Source: Branchiostoma lanceolatum (lineage: Eukaryota > Chordata > Leptocardii > Amphioxiformes > Branchiostomatidae). From it: a DNA stretch of 64,000 nucleotides. A program made the position numbers and the translations under genes. Where the stretch lies: NCBI RefSeq assembly GCF_035083965.1, contig NC_089722.1, positions 25,669,081-25,733,080 on the forward strand. Reading direction: 5' to 3'. A model generated the notes under the pieces. The model searched no databases and was not told the origin of the DNA. It saw only the letters and a list, made by a program, of their open reading frames with translations. Shown in pieces: positions 58,603-64,000 of the stretch; within the stretch, counting starts at the first letter, position 1; each line of letters opens with the position of its first letter.

Positions 58603-58825
58603 TACTGTAAAAAAGTGTAAATGCAGACATGTTGGCAGTGGTTTTATGTTCGTGTTTTTTGCGCCGACCGTTTCACTGGGAATTTGAAGCCACCTCAAAC
58701 ATTTTTATCCACTGCTGTAGAAGTATGTGACTATAGCACTGACGCAAACTTAAAACCACTGCGGACACTCCATTTTTGGCCTTAGCGCGAAATAAAAACA
58801 TGCAAACTTAAATGTATTTACAGTA
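58603..58825. mobile_element. MITE with TACTGTAAA ends, copy 2
   Basis: 223 bp, diverged from 9160-9371. It starts TACTGTAAA and ends AATGTATTTACAGTA, and shares AGTGGTTTTATGTTCG and GCGAAATAAAAACATGC with copy 1. Confidence 0.85.
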
Positions 58826-59789
58826 TTTTGTTTTATCTAATGGCATAATGAAATGCGTCTATTTGATGGAAACCCATTCAGGGATCCTCCAGTAATGAAA
58901 AAGCTGAGGGTATCAGCTGACACACTCCCTTCAAATCTCCCAGCCTACACCTTGCACCACCCATTCATTCAAAATTATTCCCATCCTATTGATGCAATGT
59001 AGATAGCACCTTATTGTGGATCACGCATTTTTTAATTTACTGGCACTGCAAAATCATAGCTATCTGCCTATTTGATCCTGTCAGGGGAACTGGAACTGAG
59101 GATGGCAGAAGACATGTCCTGATGTAGCTGTCCCTTTTGACTGTCAATCACCAGCCAGTTGATAAGCAGATTGACTGGCTAAGAGAAATTATATGCTATA
59201 TTTGCATTTAGCTCCACATACTAGTACTGTAAATTCATCAAAATTAACAGCACTTGAATTTCACGGCACAATGATTATCAAGAGTTTGCAGTTTGAATTC
59301 GCTGTTGAAACAACTGTGATATTAAAAAACATAACATATATTTCTGGTGTAATGACTTTGCTGTCACTGCAAAAATGTCAAGAATTATCATATTATGGTA
59401 GTGTGCAGACATGTGATTATTGGTTCTTCATTCATTCATGTCATGTCCCTGTTGCAAATTACCATGCTGTAAGGTGCCATTACCCACTAAAGGTCTAGAA
59501 GAATTATAATAGTGTTTAAGTTAGTGGTTTGAGTCCAGTGACCCAAATTCCCCTTTAATGGCTACATTTTGTTCCCTGAACTGCCCTATAATATTGTCTG
59601 AATGGAAGTAGGCTGTCACCAAAATTGGTCCATAGAAACCTGTATTAAAGACATTTTGGGCATATATAGCATAGACAAGGACCCGAGCTTGTTAACAAAA
59701 ATTCTGCTTGCTTTTTTTTGCATTAAACAAACCATCCAAAAACTAGAATGGCAACATTTTCGGGAAAATGCAGGATATTCCCCTTCCAT

Positions 59790-60860
59790 TACCTACACCT
59801 CAAATATGACATCCTTAGCATTGACTGTAAGGGTATTATGAAGTTTCTGCATAAATTATGCAAACAAGGTCTTCATTAGCATAATTTACGATCAGGTGTG
59901 TCAGAGCGACCTTTCCTATTGGTACCTACATCTCAAATATGACATCCGTAGCTTTCACGGTAAAGGAAATACAACTTTATGCCTAAATTATGCAAATGAA
60001 GTCCACATTAGCATAATCTATGGCCAGGTGTATTCACCTTTCCTAAAGGTACCTACATCTGAAATATGACATCCGTAGCATTTACGGTAAGGGGTATGCA
60101 TAAATTATGCAAACGAGGCCCTCATTAGCATAATTTATGGGCAGGTTTTCTGACCTTCCCTAAAGCTACCTACAACTCAAATATGACATCCGTAGCTTTA
60201 CGGTAAGGAAAATTTAAGGAACATACAAGTTTATGTCTAAATTATGCAAATAAGGTCAACATTAGCATAATTTATGGCCAGATGTATTCACCTTTCCTAA
60301 AGGTACCTACAACTCAAATATGACATCCGTACCTTCTACGGTAAGGAAAATTCAAGTTTATGCATAAATTATGCAAATGAGGCCCTCATTACCATAATTT
60401 ATGGCCAGGTGTGTTCGCCTTTCCTAAAAGTACCTACATCTCAAATATAACATCTCCAGCTTTTAAGGTAAGGGAAATACAAGTTTCTGCATAAATTATG
60501 CAAATGAGGTCCTCATTAGCATAATCCATGGCCAGGTGTACTCACCTTTCCTAAAAGTACCTACATCTCAAATATGACATCCGTAGCTTTCACGGTAAGG
60601 GAAATACAAGTTCTGCATAAATTATGCAAATGAGGTCCTCATTAACATAATTTATGACCAGGTGTATTCACCTTACCTTAAGGTACCTACATCTCAAAGA
60701 TGACATCCGCAGCTTTTACGGTAAGGGAAATACAAGTTTATGCATAGATTATGCAAATTAGGTCCTCATTAGCATAATTTATTGTCATGTGTATTCACCT
60801 GTCCTATTAGTACCTACATCTCAAATATAACATCCGTATCATGTAACATAAGGTACATAC
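59790..60860. repeat. Satellite-like tandem array, unit about 127 bp
   Basis: Nine copies marked by ACCTACATCTCAAATATGAC at about 59790, 59924, 60050, 60169, 60305, 60430, 60558, 60683 and 60810. Each full unit holds a 40-45 nt interrupted palindrome (CATAAATTATGC ... GCATAATTTATG around AATGAGGTCCTCATT) containing ATGCAAAT. Confidence 0.95.
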
Positions 60861-60918
60861 AACTTACTGCAATACCATTAGTAAAGCTACCACCGCACAT
60901 CTACTTGGTTTTTGGCAG

Positions 60919-60962
60919 AAGAAGAAAGAAGAAGAAGAAGAAGAAGAAGAAGAAGAAGAACA
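60919..60962. repeat. (GAA)n microsatellite
   Basis: About 13 AAG/GAA triplets with one early interruption, just after the satellite array. Confidence 0.95.
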
Positions 60963-61453
60963 GGCAAGCAAAAACAATATATCCCCCTTCCCACTGGAAG
61001 GGGAATATAATAATAAATGTGCCTTATACTTCTATGTATGTAAATACAGTCATGAATTCCATAAAGTGAGACCCAGAATTTCACATAGAATATCATCTGC
61101 AGAAAACGTGGCAACAACACAGTTAACTATTTCACACCATCTGATAAGGACCTACATCATTTGTTGACGACAACAAGTACAAAGTAAGACCACTTTTGTT
61201 TGGTCGTTATCATCTTAACAATCTTGATGGTTTGTTTTGCTTGCACAGCCAAAACTACTGATCCATACAGAACCATGTCATCTCACAATAGCCAAAATTG
61301 ACTTTACATAATTTCCTGCAGCATCTAAATCCAGATCTGGCCTAAAATTTGGTCACTTATTCTCCCTTGAGGCAAAATGAACCCACTACCAGATACATGT
61401 ATCAACCAGCTAACAGACTGAACAGACAAACCGCAGCAAAGTTTGCATGGCAT

Positions 61454-61810
61454 TGTGTGGCGTAATGGTAAGAGTGTTTGCCCAAGAATAAAAAGGTTCT
61501 GGGTTCAAACCTCTGACAACACCGATGTTGTGCCCTTAAAAAGGCACTTAACACAAATTCACCCAGGTGAAAATGAGTATCTCTGTATCGCATAATATGT
61601 TACGGATGTCCCTCGGGTGGGACATTAGATGGAGGTCCCGTGTTTGCGAAGAGCCACACCTCCAACAAACTTAAAGAACCCACCACATTTATTGAAAAGT
61701 GTTGGGGTCCTTTGCAGTGAGTTGATCGATCCTCGCAGGAACCCTAAATGAGGCACTGTGCTTGAAGCCCTCAGCCTCATGAAGGAGTAGTAAAAGAAGA
61801 AGAAAAAAAC
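61454..61810 (+). mobile_element. Full-length tRNA-derived SINE
   Basis: tRNA-like head with A box GTGGCGTAATGGTAAGAG and B box GGTTCAAACCTC. The central domain has CCGATGTTGTGCCCTTAAAA and GGCACTTAACAC, the tail has TTAAAGAACCCACCACATTT, and it ends in an A-rich AAGAAGAAAAAAA tail at about 61795-61808. The body resembles widely spread deuterostome SINE2 elements from memory. A minus-strand tail fragment is at 42617-42704. Confidence 0.8.
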
Positions 61811-62176
61811 ATAACTTTTGCCTTAATAGCATACTTGTATTCAAGATGACTGATTATCTAATAATTTGTTAGTTATATTGATTTACATTTGTACCACTAT
61901 ATATCGTCAAATGTTTGCAGTGGTCCTTTTCCCTTCAACCTGCAAAAAAAGAATGAATTTACAATTTACCTGGACATATATGTATACACACATAACACAC
62001 AGCTTAAATATATATAACTGGGTCCCTACTATCTTTTGGTCGTCAAAAATAAATTTAAATGGCAGCAACAACAACCTTCTTTGTTATCATGGTTTTCCCA
62101 TGATGTCAGCAGAAAGGCACGTGCCATAGACAACAGCATTCTTCTTTATGCACATCATCCCCCCTGTCATTTGCAG

Positions 62177-62220
62177 AACTCTGCCGATCTGTAGATAACA
62201 TTTGGGAGGATCATGTATAA
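62177..62220 (+). CDS. Candidate last exon of GLT1D1
   Basis: A strong acceptor (CCCCCTGTCATTTGCAG) ends at 62176. In the phase demanded by exon 11 (one base), the frame reads KLCRSVDNIWEDHV then TAA at 62218-62220, giving a 334-aa protein. The residues do not obviously match the human C-terminus (a poorly conserved tail), so support is only splice signal, phase and length. Confidence 0.35.
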
Positions 62221-64000
62221 TGTGTGCCTCAGGGCAGGGCCCTTCAGAACAGGTGTGTTACAGCCCTTCCCCGCCTAATGAGTTCAGCGACCTTTCACCC
62301 TTCTGACATATGACTGGTTTCTGTGGCATCTTCTTGTCATGTTGTTATTCAACTTAGGACTGGTAGGAAGAAAATAGATATCTGTATGGGAAAGAATAAT
62401 GATAGATGGATTTTGTGCCTTTCATGGAATATTGTCAATGTTAGTGTCAACTTTTTTTCTGGTATTGCTTAAGGTGCCTCAGAATGCTAATTAGGTTGAT
62501 TTAAGTTTCCTCAGTTTTACCATTAAAAATTATTGAAAGAGATATAGTTGTACTGAATATTACTGTGGCGTCTTCTTCCCATGTTGTTGTTCAACTTAGG
62601 ACTGGTAGGAAGAAAATAGATATCTGTATGGGGAAGAAAATTATACATGGATTTTGTGGCTTTCATGGAATATTGATGTTGATGCTATTTTCTAATCCAA
62701 ACTAGTTTGACATTACAAAATGTAGCAAATAATTTCTAAAACCTATCTATGAATTGTTTGTTATTCATATTGTCACAGTCCTAGCTCTCTTGTTAGTGAT
62801 CTCACAGAAAAACAAATTTTGTTGTTTAATATGTCAAACTGACATCCAAACATATGATTTAATGGATCAACAGTTCAGAGTATGCTATTGATACCTAACA
62901 ATAAATTGTGCTGCGAGCTGGCTGCCCCGACCCTTATACTGTACATGCACTAGTTCTCCCGCCTAAACAGTTTTCTACTTCTTGGAAGAAAAAGGCCAGA
63001 CTGAGCTGGAGTTAGATTAACTTGAACGGCAGCCAATCGCCGTAAGTCACATCAGCAACACTCCAGCACCAGTCCCATATATACGATGTGTTGTAAACAG
63101 GATGATGACCTCCTTTCTAAAGGACTTTGACATGAGGACTTAATGAAGTTGTTGAGTCGGTTGTTGCGGGTGGCCAGAAATGCCTTTGGCATGACATCCT
63201 CACGTAGTGGGTCATTGGTTCATATTGTGTGGCGTACACAAAAACAAGAACTTGGGCCATACCTTGTACCTATGTCAATAGAAATTTTAGGACATTGGTA
63301 ATTCAGGATGGAGTGGGGATTTCTTGTTTTACTGTTAGTGTACATACGTGTACATGGTAGAGGAGGTCATGGAAACACTTTATGCTAAATTCAGGAAGGC
63401 AGTGGCTATGTATTGCACTAAATTTGAGCATACTGGCCACACTTAATTCTGAATTCAGGTGCTAATGATGCTTTACGCAATAGGTATTGATTACTCTGTA
63501 CAGCAAATTAGAGCAGTCTGGAATTGAATTAGGTAGGATTAAAACGTCTGATTACACTCCACAGCAAAAGGGATCCTTTTAAGGGGAGGGGCTTTTTAAG
63601 CATCATTGGATCATCATCTTAGTGATGTTATGTGGAAGAACAAAACAAACATACATGAAGGTCAGAGACAAATGATGAATGTTTGACAAAGTCTCGTGTG
63701 TTGTCTTCCTGTAGCTAGAAAATGTATAGTACAAACATGTACACCAAAGGTCCATTTTTAAGTTGACCTTTGTATTGACACTGATGTCTGTATGCTAACT
63801 TAAAGTGAATGTTTCCCAACAGAAATCTGGTGGTAGTTGTAGTGTAAACAGAACTTTTTACCTTGTGTAGTGGGGCATGTATGTCAGAGAGTGGGTGAGC
63901 AAAAACAACTCATACTGTATATATTGTAAAGACAGGTCACATTTTCTTCATCCCAAAAAAATGCATCCAAAAAAGATGCCAAGAACAAATTTTGCACAAC
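62221..64000. other. Right edge, repeats and unassigned sequence
   Basis: 62325-62465 and 62565-62690 are a duplicated block sharing CAACTTAGGACTGGTAGGAA and AATAGATATCTGTATGGG. 63370-63570 is a decayed tandem of about 30 bp with TGCTAAATTCAGGA-type units, related to the inside of 37121-37335. No exon recognised. Confidence 0.6.

Larger units (their letters stand above)
54142..62176. other. Region after GLT1D1 exon 11, probable last intron
   Basis: 8 kb with no recognisable exon. It is packed with elements listed separately: a hairpin, a hammerhead motif, Penelope-type ends, a 622-bp foldback, a 56.9-57.2 kb duplication, a MITE, a satellite array, a (GAA)n run and a SINE. 57200-58600 looks single-copy apart from a small ATCAAAGTCTT inverted repeat near 58025-58115. 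Confidence 0.5.

Noticed and set aside
59790-60860. CRISPR-like array
   Set aside because: Period is about 127 bp, units are repeats throughout with no unique spacers, and the genome is animal.
63826-63850. Alternative last exon for GLT1D1 after CCCAACAG at 63831
   Set aside because: It would add only four residues; weaker than the 62177 candidate.

Overview
The window is animal nuclear DNA. All genes are split by GT-AG introns and their proteins are bilaterian orthologues. The density of small foldback elements, MITE pairs and tRNA-derived SINEs, plus terminal motifs I remember from lancelet sequence, suggests amphioxus (Branchiostoma); the species call is inference. The exon models below were built by hand: every junction was checked for phase, and each complete model gives an unbroken frame of the length usual for its family.

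Layout: (1) 184-3632, plus: 3' part of a CYP4-type cytochrome P450, running in from the left edge. (2) 6852-12704, plus: complete 14-exon ODAD1/CCDC114-CCDC63-type outer dynein arm docking subunit (568 aa). (3) 13724-17252, minus: four-exon MFSD6-like major facilitator protein (528 aa), convergent with ODAD1. (4) 19307-26464, plus: four-exon TLC-domain protein of the TLCD1/TLCD2 type (241 aa), with a repeat-filled 5.2-kb third intron. (5) 29393-34852, minus: 13-exon SEC14-like protein with CRAL-TRIO and GOLD domains (407 aa). (6) 35375-36947, plus: selenoprotein H (137 aa) with an in-frame TGA for selenocysteine and a SECIS hairpin at 37572-37625; it shares a 522-bp divergent promoter with the SEC14-like gene. 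(7) 39704-54141, plus: GLT1D1-like GT4 glycosyltransferase, 11 exons seen and a candidate last exon at 62177-62220; introns of 10.6 kb and about 8 kb fill the right third of the window.

The genes are unrelated housekeeping, ciliary, lipid and redox genes and do not form a pathway. The rest is a collection of mobile elements. The most striking is a type-I hammerhead ribozyme motif (54902-54950) attached to a terminal fragment of the kind carried by Penelope-like retroelements. Two relatives of that fragment are hairpins flanked by 13- and 16-bp direct repeats. A 622-bp foldback flanked by 9-bp direct repeats sits next to the ribozyme. Several foldback families, a TA-flanked mariner-type MITE, SINEs, three minisatellites and a 127-bp palindromic satellite complete the picture. 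An unusual pair of CArG boxes with an NRF1 palindrome lies in the large GLT1D1 intron.
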